A stretch of DNA of 64,000 bases from Bacteroidia bacterium (GCA_022072225.1 JAJVIC010000002.1:141876-205875); one strand, 5' to 3'; numbered from the stretch's first letter, positions 28,367-36,571 are shown. Made by a program: numbers and translations. The notes: generated from the letters alone by a model not told the origin.

Positions 28367-29326
28367 TTAGCTTACCACTACTTTCCATTTTCCGTTGGCG
28401 GTGGCGTGTGGGTTTTGTATGTTGATGTAGTATTTTTCAAATACGGGCAGGGTTTCGGTATAGGCCATATCGGTGCCGGGTTGTATGCTTACCTGATATT
28501 GGGGGTGTATAGTGGCGGGTTGGTCGCTTATGCTTACTATCAGGGCTTCGGTGCCTTTGTTGTAAAAGCGCAGGTTGCTGCTTTGGGTTATAAGTCCTTC
28601 GTTTACGGCTGTAATAATGGATGAGGCGGCTATTATTCCCGAAATGCTTACTTGTTTATCAGAAAGCGGCAGGTAGCTGGGGTTGTAGTAGTTGTTAAAG
28701 TTGTCTGCGTTTTCAAGGTTGTTGAGGGCTATGGTAAGCATAGCGGTGGTAAGGCCCAGGGTAAGGGCTTTGCGGTCGGTACGTTTGCCGGTGGTGCCGC
28801 TTTCAACTTGTCCTTGTATGCTTAGCTGCGCGCTGCGGCTGCTGTTAAAATTGCCGAACAAGGTGCCGGTATCGCTGACATCACCGGGGTTGGTAACGTT
28901 CAGGTGGGTGCTGGTGGCTGATAAAAAGCGTTGCAGCAGGGTGGGCAGTTCAGTAAGGTCGGCATTATGGTATTCGCTTAGTCCGTGGGGATAAAATTCC
29001 TGATAGGTTTGACTGGTTTTGCCAAAACGGTAAACTACCAGGCCTTCTAATTTTATAATCTGGTCTATGGCAGCCTTTTTAGCGTTTTCCATAGCAATGG
29101 TAAGCCCCTGACTAATGGCATCGAGGGTGGCAACGTTGGTTATTTTGCCAAAAAAATTGGTGTATTTGGTGCTTACATCGCTAAATACACCGCTGTAGAT
29201 ACCGCCCGGATTATTGTCGGGCAATACTAAGCGCACCAGAAAATCTTCGGTAAAGCCGCGCAGTTTGTAGTCGGCAAGGTTTTTATCATCAAACAGGTCT
29301 TCAACTAATTTTTCGGGGTTCATCAT
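28367..29326 (-). CDS. Uncharacterised protein in the protease operon
   Basis: A 319-residue protein with no signal peptide and no membrane helix. The N-terminal half (NPEKLVEDLFDDKNLADYK, then a long helix around AISQGLTIAMENAKKAAIDQII) looks helical. The C-terminal 100 residues appear to be a beta domain (LRFYNKGTEALIVSISDQPATI, YINIQNPHATANGKWKVVVS) that might bind or assemble. No known family recognised. It is followed by the M43 protease and preceded by a repeat ORF and a LuxR-type regulator on the same strand. Confidence 0.75.
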   Translation of the reverse strand: MMNPEKLVEDLFDDKNLADYKLRGFTEDFLVRLVLPDNNPGGIYSGVFSDVSTKYTNFFGKITNVATLDAISQGLTIAMENAKKAAIDQIIKLEGLVVYRFGKTSQTYQEFYPHGLSEYHNADLTELPTLLQRFLSATSTHLNVTNPGDVSDTGTLFGNFNSSRSAQLSIQGQVESGTTGKRTDRKALTLGLTTAMLTIALNNLENADNFNNYYNPSYLPLSDKQVSISGIIAASSIITAVNEGLITQSSNLRFYNKGTEALIVSISDQPATIHPQYQVSIQPGTDMAYTETLPVFEKYYINIQNPHATANGKWKVVVS

Positions 29327-29359
29327 GGCGGTTAGGTTTTGATGGGTTAATTATTAGTG

Positions 29360-29743
29360 TTAGTTATAAATGATTTTTTTAGTGGTTCCCGCTTTTGGGA
29401 ATGCCTCCGGAATTGATTCCTGAGCCGTTCCAACTTTTGGGAGTGCCTCCGGAAACGATTCCTGAGCCGTTCCTACTTTTGGGAGTGCCATAGGAATTGA
29501 TTCCTGAACCATTCCAACTTTTGGGAGTGCCTCCGGAAACGATTCCTGAGCCGTTCCTACTTTTGGGAGTGCCATAGGAATTGATTCCTGAACCATTCCA
29601 ACTTTTGGGAGTGCCTCCGGAATCGTTTCCTTAGCCGTTCCCGCTTTTGGGAATACCTCCGGAATTGATTCCTGAACCATTCCCACTTTGGGGAGTGCCA
29701 CAGAAATAGATTCGGCTGCTGTTCTGAATTGCTGGAACTTCAT
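29360..29743 (-). CDS. 14-residue-repeat protein (possible)
   Basis: This 127-residue reading frame starts with ATG five bases after the upstream regulator gene. It consists of about eight copies of a 14-residue unit alternating the heptads IPEALPK and VGMVQES. It is the only one of the five 21-bp arrays with an ATG start and an operon-like position, so translation is plausible. No signal peptide. Alternatively it is a non-coding minisatellite open only because its period is a multiple of three. Function unknown. Confidence 0.45.
   Translation of the reverse strand: MKFQQFRTAAESISVALPKVGMVQESIPEVFPKAGTAKETIPEALPKVGMVQESIPMALPKVGTAQESFPEALPKVGMVQESIPMALPKVGTAQESFPEALPKVGTAQESIPEAFPKAGTTKKIIYN
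29392..29721. repeat. 21/42-bp tandem array B (8 x 42 bp)
   Basis: Units start CTTTTGGGAGTGCC at 29392, 29434, 29476, 29518, 29560, 29602, 29644 and 29686, exactly 42 bp apart. Each 42-bp unit is two diverged 21-bp halves. Alternating units (CTCCGG and CATAGG forms) show a higher-order pattern, so the array grew by duplication of larger blocks. Confidence 0.9.
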
Positions 29744-29747
29744 TTTT

Positions 29748-30029
29748 TTATTTTATTATTCCCGCTCTTATAGCTATGGCTACTGCGTTGGCTACGTTTT
29801 CGGCTTTCAGTTTTTTAATAATGTTTCTGCGGTGGGTTTCTGCGGTGTCATAGCTTATAAATATCTTATCGCTTATTTCCTGAGAGGTATAGCCCTGTGC
29901 TACCAAATCCAGTATTTCAAGTTCGCGTTTGGTTAAATTATCGCTCTTTTCTGCAATTAAATTTGCAGTGTTTATCCCGTTAATTATTTCATTAATCGGG
30001 CGCATGTTTTTATTCACTTTGTTTTTCAT
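29748..30029 (-). CDS. LuxR-family HTH regulator without receiver domain
   Basis: A 93-residue protein that is nearly all GerE/LuxR DNA-binding domain: LTKRELEILDLVAQGYTSQEISDKIFISYDTAETHRRNIIKKLK. The 30-residue N-terminus is too short for a sensor. A second Met at residue 9 could be the true start. It is the first gene of the minus-strand group down to 23832, so it may control this secreted protease/lipoprotein set. Confidence 0.85.
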   Translation of the reverse strand: MKNKVNKNMRPINEIINGINTANLIAEKSDNLTKRELEILDLVAQGYTSQEISDKIFISYDTAETHRRNIIKKLKAENVANAVAIAIRAGIIK

Positions 30030-30220
30030 GGTTTTGGGCAGGTAAAAGTCAACGATTACTCTGTTAATGTCAATACCGGAAAACCGCTATTTTTTTTAAG
30101 ACCTTGTTATAAAACGGTTGGCGCTGCAAAATTCGGGTGGATTTTAGCGTTTGTCAATACTACATTTGTAGTATTTTTTGGGTGTTTTTGCATTTTTTGG
30201 CGTTTTGTGCAAAAAAAACA

Positions 30221-30339
30221 GTCCATAGTCCATAGACCATAGACCATAGTCCATAGACCATAGTCCATAGTCCATAGACCATAGTCCATAGACTACTGAC
30301 CACGGACCACCGACTACGGACTTCGGACCACCGACTATC
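30221..30339. repeat. Heptamer run H1 (17 words)
   Basis: Seventeen 7-bp words follow each other without a gap: ten of the GTCCATA or GACCATA type, then seven of the GACTACT, GACCACG, GACTTCG type. It fills much of the 380-bp gap before the serine-biosynthesis fusion gene. Just left of it (30156-30175) is a 9-bp-arm hairpin, AATACTACA and its complement, followed by T residues. Confidence 0.9.
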
Positions 30340-30396
30340 AACACCCCTTGTTAATGAAATTTTTCGGCTGCCCGTTACCCGCATACCCCACATGTA

Positions 30397-30404
30397 TACA
30401 TTTG
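30397..30404 (+). promoter_or_regulatory. -7 promoter element of the SerB-SerA fusion gene
   Basis: TACATTTG matches TAnnTTTG and ends 8 bp before the ATG at 30413. Transcripts would be nearly leaderless, so the in-frame ATG at 30392, upstream of this element, is unlikely to be used. Confidence 0.45.
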
Positions 30405-30412
30405 CTCCCCGA

Positions 30413-32314
30413 ATGAAACTGGTACCCAAAGAAAAATACTATGTCTTTGACTTCGACAGCACCCTTACAGCCGTTGAAGCCTTTGAAGAACTGGCAGCAA
30501 TTGCGCTGAAAGGCAATAAAGACAAAGACCAAATTGTAAAAGAAATAGCCCATATAACCGACCTTGGAGTTGACGGCACCATCACCTTTACCGAATCACT
30601 CGAACGCAGAATACAACTGCTCCATGCCAGACGCGAACACTTAGAGGTGCTGGTAAAAAAACTGAAAAAGAAAATCTCCAAATCCGTTAAAAACAACAAA
30701 GACTTCTTTATAAAAAACGCTGAAAATATCTATGTTATTTCAGGCGGATTTAAAGAATTTGTTGACCCCATAGTAGCTGCCTACAACATACCCTCCGAGC
30801 GTGTATATGCCAACACCTTTACTTTCGATAAAAAAGGCAACATCATCGGTTTTGACCGCAACAACCACCTGGCACAACCCAACGGAAAAATAGGGCAGCT
30901 CAAAGAACTAAATCTTGACGGAGAAATATATGTAATAGGAGACGGTTACAGCGATTACCAGATGCGCGAAGCCGGACTGGCACATAAATTTTTTGCTTAC
31001 ACCGAAAATATTGAACGTAGCAATATTCTCCATCGTGCCGACCACATAACCCCCAGTTTTGACGAGTTTCTCTACGTAAATAAACTGCCCATGAATATCT
31101 CCTATCCCAAAAACCGCATAAAGGTATTGCTGCTCGAAAATGTACATACCGATGCCTTGGAGATATTTAAGGAAGAAGGCTACCAGGTTGAAACCCGAAC
31201 CGGAGCTATGACCGAAGCCGAACTTGCCCAAGCCATTAAGGGTGTCTCCATTCTGGGAATACGCAGCAAAACACAGGTAACCAAAGAAGTATTGAAAAAT
31301 GCAGACCGCCTCTTAGCCATAGGAGCATTTTGCATCGGCACCAACCAGATTGATTTGGACGAAGCACTAAAAAAAGGAGTAGCCGTTTTCAATGCTCCTT
31401 ACAGTAACACCCGCAGTGTAGTTGAGTTAGCCCTTGGCGAAATTATCATGCTTCAGCGTGGAATTTTTGATAAAAGCACCTTGCTGCACCGCGGCAAATG
31501 GGATAAATCAGCAAAAGGAAGCTATGAAATAAGGGGAAAAAAACTGGGAATCATCGGATACGGAAACATCGGTTCGCAACTTTCGGTGCTTGCCGAATCA
31601 TTAGGGATGCAGGTAATGTATTATGATGTGGTTGAAAAACTCTCGCTGGGTAACGCTTACAAATGCGGCTCCTTGCGCGAATTGCTCAAAAAGTCCGACA
31701 TCATTACTCTTCACGTTGACGGCAGCGAAACCAATACTAATTTAATTGGCGAAGACGAAATCAAGATGATGAAAGACGGGGTGATTTTCCTCAACCTCAG
31801 CCGCGGCCATGTTGTGGATATTAAAGCACTTGAAAAATACATCAGCAATGGAAAAATTCGCGGAGCAGGAGTGGATGTTTATCCCTATGAACCAAAAACC
31901 AATGATGAAGAATTTAAAACAGAATTACGCGGTCTGCCCAATACCATACTAACTCCCCATGTTGGCGGAAGTACTGAAGAGGCGCAGCGCAACATAGCTT
32001 CTTACGTTCCTGAGCACATTATTAAATACATCAATACAGGAAACTCTTCAACCAGCGTAAACCTGCCTAACCTTACTTTGCCTGAACTGAAAGATGCTCA
32101 CCGACTGCTGCACCTGCATAAAAATGTACCCGGCATTATGGCAAAAATCAACAGCATCTTTGCCCGTTACGGAATTAATATACTTGGTCAGCACCTGAAA
32201 ACCTCAGGCAATATCGGCTACCTTATTACCGACATTGACAAAGCCTATAACGAAGATATAGTGCGCGAATTCAAGAAAATTGATCACACCATAAGGTTCA
32301 GGGTTCTGTATTGA
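30413..32314 (+). CDS. serA: Phosphoserine phosphatase / phosphoglycerate dehydrogenase fusion
   Basis: A 633-residue, three-part protein. Residues 1-220 are a HAD phosphatase of the SerB type: the DFDSTLT nucleophile motif, the Ser of YVISGG and GDGYSDYQM for Mg. Residues 230-540 are a D-3-phosphoglycerate dehydrogenase with GYGNIGSQL for NAD, NLSRGHVVD (Arg), GVDVYPYEP and PHVGGST (His). Residues 555-633 are an ACT regulatory domain (HKNVPGIMAKIN), likely serine-sensing. It would carry out the first and last steps of serine synthesis. The transaminase SerC is not nearby. Heptamer runs flank both sides and one begins on the base after the stop. Confidence 0.9.
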   Translation: MKLVPKEKYYVFDFDSTLTAVEAFEELAAIALKGNKDKDQIVKEIAHITDLGVDGTITFTESLERRIQLLHARREHLEVLVKKLKKKISKSVKNNKDFFIKNAENIYVISGGFKEFVDPIVAAYNIPSERVYANTFTFDKKGNIIGFDRNNHLAQPNGKIGQLKELNLDGEIYVIGDGYSDYQMREAGLAHKFFAYTENIERSNILHRADHITPSFDEFLYVNKLPMNISYPKNRIKVLLLENVHTDALEIFKEEGYQVETRTGAMTEAELAQAIKGVSILGIRSKTQVTKEVLKNADRLLAIGAFCIGTNQIDLDEALKKGVAVFNAPYSNTRSVVELALGEIIMLQRGIFDKSTLLHRGKWDKSAKGSYEIRGKKLGIIGYGNIGSQLSVLAESLGMQVMYYDVVEKLSLGNAYKCGSLRELLKKSDIITLHVDGSETNTNLIGEDEIKMMKDGVIFLNLSRGHVVDIKALEKYISNGKIRGAGVDVYPYEPKTNDEEFKTELRGLPNTILTPHVGGSTEEAQRNIASYVPEHIIKYINTGNSSTSVNLPNLTLPELKDAHRLLHLHKNVPGIMAKINSIFARYGINILGQHLKTSGNIGYLITDIDKAYNEDIVREFKKIDHTIRFRVLY

Positions 32315-32384
32315 GTCCGTAGTCCGTAGTCGGTAGTCTGTGGTCAATAGACCATGGACTACCGACTACGGACTACCGACTCTT
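32315..32384. repeat. Heptamer run H2 (10 words)
   Basis: Words GTCCGTA (twice), GTCGGTA, GTCTGTG, GTCAATA, then GACCATG, GACTACC, GACTACG, GACTACC and GACTCTT make an imperfect inverted structure. It begins directly after the TGA of the fusion gene and ends inside the ribH reading frame, so it makes up the whole intergenic space. Complementary in type to H1 at the other end of the same gene. Confidence 0.9.
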
Positions 32385-32859
32385 TTAAAGCCACCATCTT
32401 AATAGCCGTAACCGCAGCCTCCACTCCTTTGTTACCATGTTTGCCGCCTGCGCGGGCTTTTGCCTGAGCCATATTCTCTGGAGTAAGCACCCCGAAAATA
32501 AAAGGAATAGAATAAGCAGTATTTAAGTCTGTTAACCCTATCGCAACCGCGTTGCAGATAAAATCAAAATGACGGGTTTCCCCTTGTATCACACAGCCAA
32601 GGCAGATAACAGCATCGTAGTTCTTGGTGTCAGCAAGCCATTTTGCTCCCGCAGTCAGTTCAAAACTTCCGGGTACATAATAAACAGAAATGTTTTTTTC
32701 TTTTGCCCCGTACTTTAAAAGGGTGTCAATAGCGCCATCGCGTAAAGCGTAGGTAATCTCATCATTCCATTCTGAAACAACAAGCGCAAACCGCATTCCT
32801 TTTGCAGAAGGTATTTTGCTGCTGTCGTGCTTCGATAAATTTTTAAGTGCTGAAGCCAA
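32359..32859 (-). CDS. ribH: 6,7-dimethyl-8-ribityllumazine synthase
   Basis: A 166-residue protein. It joins 5-amino-6-ribitylaminouracil and dihydroxybutanone phosphate in riboflavin synthesis. Motifs: VVSEWNDEI, the VPGSFELTAGAKWL loop, CLGCVIQGETRHFDFIC with the catalytic His, and PFIFGVLTPEN. The last seven residues (ESVVRSR) and the stop codon are encoded by heptamer run H2, so the native C-terminus has been replaced or extended. The start lies 9 bp after the TPR gene. Confidence 0.95.
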   Translation of the reverse strand: MASALKNLSKHDSSKIPSAKGMRFALVVSEWNDEITYALRDGAIDTLLKYGAKEKNISVYYVPGSFELTAGAKWLADTKNYDAVICLGCVIQGETRHFDFICNAVAIGLTDLNTAYSIPFIFGVLTPENMAQAKARAGGKHGNKGVEAAVTAIKMVALKESVVRSR

Positions 32860-32868
32860 GTGAAGGGC

Positions 32869-33549
32869 TTATAAAGATGCTTTCGCTCTTGCTTTATACT
32901 TTTCGGTAGCGCGACCTTCATTAGAAGTTGGGAATTCTTTTTCCAGACGCTCGTAAAGTTTTACTGCTTTTTCAAATTCACCTTTTCCTTCCAGTGCCTG
33001 CGCAGCTTTCATCAGATAAACAGGTGAAGTAAATTTGTTGGTCTTGTCGTCAGCGGCCGCCATGTAAGCACTAATGGCTTTGTCGGTTTCACCCAGTTCC
33101 ATGTAAGCATCGCCTGTTGCCCCTTCGGCAATAACACTCAGTACTTCATCATCCGAATCAAATTTACCCAGGTATTCAATAGCGTTTTCGTATTCACCAA
33201 GGTGCAGGTAGCTTACACCGGCATAGTAATACGAAAGGTTGGCAGCATCGGTCATGCTGTAATCATCAATAATTTGCAGAAAACCGGGATATTGTCCTTT
33301 CCCGTCTAAAGCAATACGGAAAGAATCTTGTTGAAAATACTGTTCGGCACGGAACATTTGCGAAGCAGCTTCGGCTTCTTTCGGAGCAATAATGAATTTT
33401 TTCCAACCCACATACCCGCCAATTATGATAATTAGCGCAGCAACAACCCCGAGAATAACTTTCTGATTGTCTTCAAAAAACTGTTCGGTCTTGTCATACG
33501 CTGATTCTACATCAACAATTACATCTTCTTTTGCTTGTTCTTTTGCCAT
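32869..33549 (-). CDS. TPR-repeat membrane-anchored protein
   Basis: A 226-residue protein with a cytoplasmic acidic start, one transmembrane helix (VILGVVAALIIIIGGYVGWKKF, about 30-52) and then TPR-like helical repeats (YYAGVSYLHLGEYENAIEYLGKF, AYMELGETDKAISAYMAAA, AQALEGKGEFEKAVKLYERL). The layout matches the YfgM-like ancillary SecYEG chaperone group. The role in envelope protein folding is inferred. It is cotranscribed with ribH. Confidence 0.8.
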   Translation of the reverse strand: MAKEQAKEDVIVDVESAYDKTEQFFEDNQKVILGVVAALIIIIGGYVGWKKFIIAPKEAEAASQMFRAEQYFQQDSFRIALDGKGQYPGFLQIIDDYSMTDAANLSYYYAGVSYLHLGEYENAIEYLGKFDSDDEVLSVIAEGATGDAYMELGETDKAISAYMAAADDKTNKFTSPVYLMKAAQALEGKGEFEKAVKLYERLEKEFPTSNEGRATEKYKARAKASL

Positions 33550-33630
33550 GTTTTTTTAATTGAGGGCGCAAAAATATATTTTTTCCTGAATAAGACACCG
33601 ATTATTATCCGGTTACTTTGGTAAAAATAT

Positions 33631-33660
33631 TTGGCGGGTAAAATGAAATACCTATATTTG
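33631..33660 (+). promoter_or_regulatory. Promoter of the L31 gene
   Basis: TTG (33631-33633) and TATATTTG (33653-33660) have a 19-bp spacer, a textbook Bacteroidota promoter. The ATG follows at 33691. Confidence 0.75.
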
Positions 33661-33690
33661 CGCCCTCCAAAAAAATAAGAAGAAGAACTA

Positions 33691-33966
33691 ATGAAAAAAG
33701 AATTACACCCAGCTAACTACAGACTTGTTGTTTTTAAAGACATGTCGGTTGATTACTCATTCCTTTGCCGTTCAACAGTTGAAACCAAAGAAACTGTTAA
33801 ATGGGAAGACGGAAATGAATATCCTTTAGTGAAATTAGAGATTTCAGACAAATCACACCCTTTCTATACCGGTAAAATGAAATTGGTTGACACTGCAGGT
33901 CGCGTTGATAAATTCCGCAACCGTTATAAAGGTCGTGCTGAACAAAAGCAACCGGAGCAACAATAG
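33691..33966 (+). CDS. rpmE2: 50S ribosomal protein L31, type B
   Basis: A 91-residue protein with the [18 protein letters not shown] start and [24 protein letters not shown] end of L31. It lacks the zinc-binding CxxC of the type A form, so it is the zinc-independent type B. In Bacteroidota this is often the only L31. It is monocistronic, with its own promoter and terminator. Confidence 0.96.
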   Translation: MKKELHPANYRLVVFKDMSVDYSFLCRSTVETKETVKWEDGNEYPLVKLEISDKSHPFYTGKMKLVDTAGRVDKFRNRYKGRAEQKQPEQQ

Positions 33967-33981
33967 TTCATATTAATGTAT

Positions 33982-34019
33982 AAAAAAAGCGTCCTGCATT
34001 TATGTGGGACGCTTTTTTT
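33982..34019 (+). terminator. Terminator of the L31 gene
   Basis: A 13-bp stem (AAAAAAAGCGTCC and its complement) with a short loop and a T run, 16 bp past the stop. Confidence 0.85.
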
Positions 34020-34027
34020 ATGCAGTT

Positions 34028-34105
34028 CGTCATGCTGTCCCGATAGCTATCGGGATGTTTCAGCATCTCTCTTAATTAAGACACTGAAACAAGTTCAGTG
34101 TGACG
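34028..34105. repeat. Interrupted palindrome
   Basis: Outer arms CGTCATGCTG and a TGACG end, with CTGAAACA-like arms inside. A perfect 18-nt palindrome (TCCCGATAGCTATCGGGA, 34038-34055) is embedded. It lies between the L31 terminator and the convergent ABC transporter gene. Confidence 0.65.
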
Positions 34106-34112
34106 ACAAGTC

Positions 34113-35921
34113 TTAAGCAGCTTCCGTTTTCTCTTCCTCCAGCAGTTGTTTCTGGTAAAGTTCATAGTAAGCCCCTTTGGATTGCATGAGGTTTTGATGA
34201 GTACCGCGCTCAATAATTTCTCCGCTGTCCAATACAATAATAGTATCAGCATCTTTTACCGATGAAACGCGGTGGCTTATTATCACCGAAGTTTTGCCTT
34301 TCATTATTCTGCGCAGGTTACCTAATATTTTTTCTTCGGTTTCGGTGTCAACCGCACTCAGGCAATCATCAAAAATAAGTATGCGCGGATTTTGGATAAT
34401 AGCGCGGGCAATGGAAACCCGCTGTTTTTGTCCGCCCGAAAGTGTAATGCCACGCTCGCCAAGCATGGTGTCAAATTTTGCGGGGAAATCCATGATGTTT
34501 TCATACACAGCAGCATCTTTGGCTGCTTGCTCAACAGCTTCTTTCAGGTTGCCCGAAAAATGCTCAGGCTTTATACCAAAGGCAATGTTGTTAAATACAC
34601 TGTCAGAGAACAGAAAAACTTCTTGCGGAACATAGCCGGTTTGTTTGCGCAATTCATAGAGGTTGCTTTCGCGTATGTTTTTTCCGTCAATAAAAATGTT
34701 GCCTTTCGTTGTATCGTAAAGACGGGTAATAAGAGCGGCAATGGTTGATTTTCCTGAACCGGTGCGCCCGATAACGGCTAATGATTTTCCGGTTTCAACT
34801 TTAAACGATACATTTTTAAGTGCCTGTATCCCCGAATCGGGATAAACAAAACTTACGTTATCAAAAACAATCTCGCCTTTAACCTCCGTTGCTTCTGACG
34901 AGGGGTTTTCTATTTCAGGTTTAAGCAGCATAAATTCATTAATTCTTCGCTGTGATGCGGCTGCTCGTTGTATAATGGATGTTACCCAGCCTACTGCTGT
35001 AAAGGGCCAGGTAAGCATGTTGATGTAAAGTATAAATTCTGCAATATTTCCCGAAGTAATTTTTCCGGCAATAACCTGTTTCCCGCCTATATAAATGGTA
35101 AGCAGAGTGCTCAAACCAATGAGTAGAAGCATAATGGGGAAAAAGAGCGAGTTAATGCGCACCAACTCCATGCTTTTGTCTTTATACTCGTTGGTTTCCT
35201 TAATAAATTCATTTTCCATTTCCTTTTCGCGGGTGTAGGCTTTTATTACCCGTATACCCGAAAATGTTTCCTGTACAAAGGTGGAAAGTCGTGAGAGCTG
35301 AGCCTGCACCTGTTCACTTTTGCGGTCTATCATAGTACTTACATAATAGATAGCGATAGACAGAAAGGGGAGAGGCAGCAGCACATAAAGTGTCAGTTCC
35401 GCATTAACGCTCAGCATTGCCCAAATGCACAGCACAGCCAGCACCACTAAGTTTATGGAATACATAATAGCAGGACCAACATACATTCGCGCGCGGCTGA
35501 CATCTTCGCTGATGCGCGCCATTAAATCTCCTGTATTATTGCGCTTGAAAAAGGCAAGGCTCAGTTTCTGGTATTGTTCATAAATATCGTTCTTCATGTC
35601 GTATTCAATGTGGCGCGACATAACGATAATGGTTTGCCGCATAAAAAACATAAACACACCTTTGAGCAGGGCCAGCGCTAATACAATCATTCCGAAGATA
35701 AGCAGCGTTTTTGCCAGCAGGTCATAGAATGGACTTTGTATTTCAAATCCTTTAAAGAGCTGGTAAATGCTGATGGTTTCGGCTACCACATCAAAAGCAT
35801 GGCGTATAATCTGTGCCGGAAAAATGGCAAACAGGTTAGAAATGGTTACAAACAAAATACCCAGCCCCAGCAGCCATTTATAACGGAGAAAATATTTATT
35901 GAGATAGAAGAGGTGTTTCAT
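34113..35921 (-). CDS. ABC exporter, fused permease and ATPase (MsbA/MdlB type)
   Basis: A 602-residue protein. Six transmembrane helices (about residues 10-310) precede an ATPase domain with Walker A GRTGSGKST, Q-loop GYVPQEVFLF, signature LSGGQKQR and an H-loop His in SHRVSS. Walker B reads ILIFDDCLSAVD: the usual catalytic Glu after the first Asp is Asp, as in the degenerate site of heterodimeric exporters. That suggests a partner elsewhere in the genome. The substrate is unknown (lipid, peptide or drug). No neighbour in an operon. Confidence 0.92.
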   Translation of the reverse strand: MKHLFYLNKYFLRYKWLLGLGILFVTISNLFAIFPAQIIRHAFDVVAETISIYQLFKGFEIQSPFYDLLAKTLLIFGMIVLALALLKGVFMFFMRQTIIVMSRHIEYDMKNDIYEQYQKLSLAFFKRNNTGDLMARISEDVSRARMYVGPAIMYSINLVVLAVLCIWAMLSVNAELTLYVLLPLPFLSIAIYYVSTMIDRKSEQVQAQLSRLSTFVQETFSGIRVIKAYTREKEMENEFIKETNEYKDKSMELVRINSLFFPIMLLLIGLSTLLTIYIGGKQVIAGKITSGNIAEFILYINMLTWPFTAVGWVTSIIQRAAASQRRINEFMLLKPEIENPSSEATEVKGEIVFDNVSFVYPDSGIQALKNVSFKVETGKSLAVIGRTGSGKSTIAALITRLYDTTKGNIFIDGKNIRESNLYELRKQTGYVPQEVFLFSDSVFNNIAFGIKPEHFSGNLKEAVEQAAKDAAVYENIMDFPAKFDTMLGERGITLSGGQKQRVSIARAIIQNPRILIFDDCLSAVDTETEEKILGNLRRIMKGKTSVIISHRVSSVKDADTIIVLDSGEIIERGTHQNLMQSKGAYYELYQKQLLEEEKTEAA

Positions 35922-35990
35922 TTAGATACCCAAAGGCAGATAAACAGCGGGAGGCAGGGTTTTGTTTCTTAATCCTTCAGCTTTTTATGA

Positions 35991-36299
35991 TTATCGTGAG
36001 CGTATTCTTTTCTTTTTCTTCTTCGGGTCTTGACTGGTATGGAAGACTGCAAACACAATAACCGTTTTAGCATCTTCAATCTGGTAAAGCACCACATAAG
36101 AAAACCTTTTAAGTGGTGCTTCTCTTATTTCACCGTGCTTTTTCTGAAAGATAGTAGGGTTTGTTTCTAAATAAGAAAGCACCTCTTCAACATCATCAAT
36201 AAATTCATAGCCTAAGCCGGGCTTTTGCTCTTCGTGCCATTGCGAGGCCTCATAAATATCCTGATTGGCTTCGGGCTTGTTGTAAACAGTAAATTTCAT
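35991..36299 (-). CDS. RelE/ParE-family toxin
   Basis: A 102-residue protein with the RelE/ParE fold: a long helical hairpin (EANQDIYEASQWHEEQKPGLGYEFIDDVEEVL) and beta strands (RFSYVVLYQIEDAKTVIVFAVFHTSQD). The C-terminus is Lys/Arg-rich. Whether it cuts mRNA (RelE) or poisons gyrase (ParE) cannot be told. The start overlaps the antitoxin stop by four bases. Confidence 0.87.
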   Translation of the reverse strand: MKFTVYNKPEANQDIYEASQWHEEQKPGLGYEFIDDVEEVLSYLETNPTIFQKKHGEIREAPLKRFSYVVLYQIEDAKTVIVFAVFHTSQDPKKKKKRIRSR

Positions 36300-36532
36300 T
36301 TACCCAATTCTTTTCTGATAGCTTTAAGTGAAGCTTTCCATGGGTAATTTTCTGTTTTGCCGGCTTTGTGGTTTTTAACCCGTTTATCAAGCTCGGCTAA
36401 TTGTTTTTCTGATAAACCCAATTCAGTATTGCTGAATTCTTTTACCATTACAAAAACACTTTTTAAAAAACGCTCGTCATTAACTGCACCAAGCATTTTG
36501 GTGATGTTGTTTTTTAATTCTACTGTGCTCAT
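36296..36532 (-). CDS. Putative antitoxin partner of the RelE/ParE toxin
   Basis: A 78-residue protein, helical, with no recognised DNA-binding fold. It has the segment ELGLSEKQLAELDKRVKNHKAGKTENYPW, which resembles addiction-module antitoxins whose C-terminal part wraps the toxin. Position, size and coupling support the role. The upstream promoter block is the one seen before hicB. Confidence 0.8.
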   Translation of the reverse strand: MSTVELKNNITKMLGAVNDERFLKSVFVMVKEFSNTELGLSEKQLAELDKRVKNHKAGKTENYPWKASLKAIRKELGK

Positions 36533-36547
36533 GGTATGTTTGTTTGT

Positions 36548-36566
36548 TGCAAATATACGCCTTTAT
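36548..36566 (-). promoter_or_regulatory. Promoter block of the second toxin-antitoxin operon
   Basis: Plus-strand TGCAAATATACGCCTTTAT, identical over 19 bp to 23582-23600. On the minus strand it includes TATATTTG (36557-36550), a perfect -7 element 18 bp before the antitoxin ATG. Confidence 0.6.
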
Positions 36567-36571
36567 AAAAG

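Noticed and set aside
30221-30339. Second CRISPR array
   Set aside because: Words of 7 bp abut without spacers, so there is no repeat-spacer structure.
30107-30429. Tyr/Trp-rich ORFs on the minus strand at the heptamer run
   Set aside because: Three overlapping frames all read the same GTCCATA words; no ATG context and known type of intergenic repeat.
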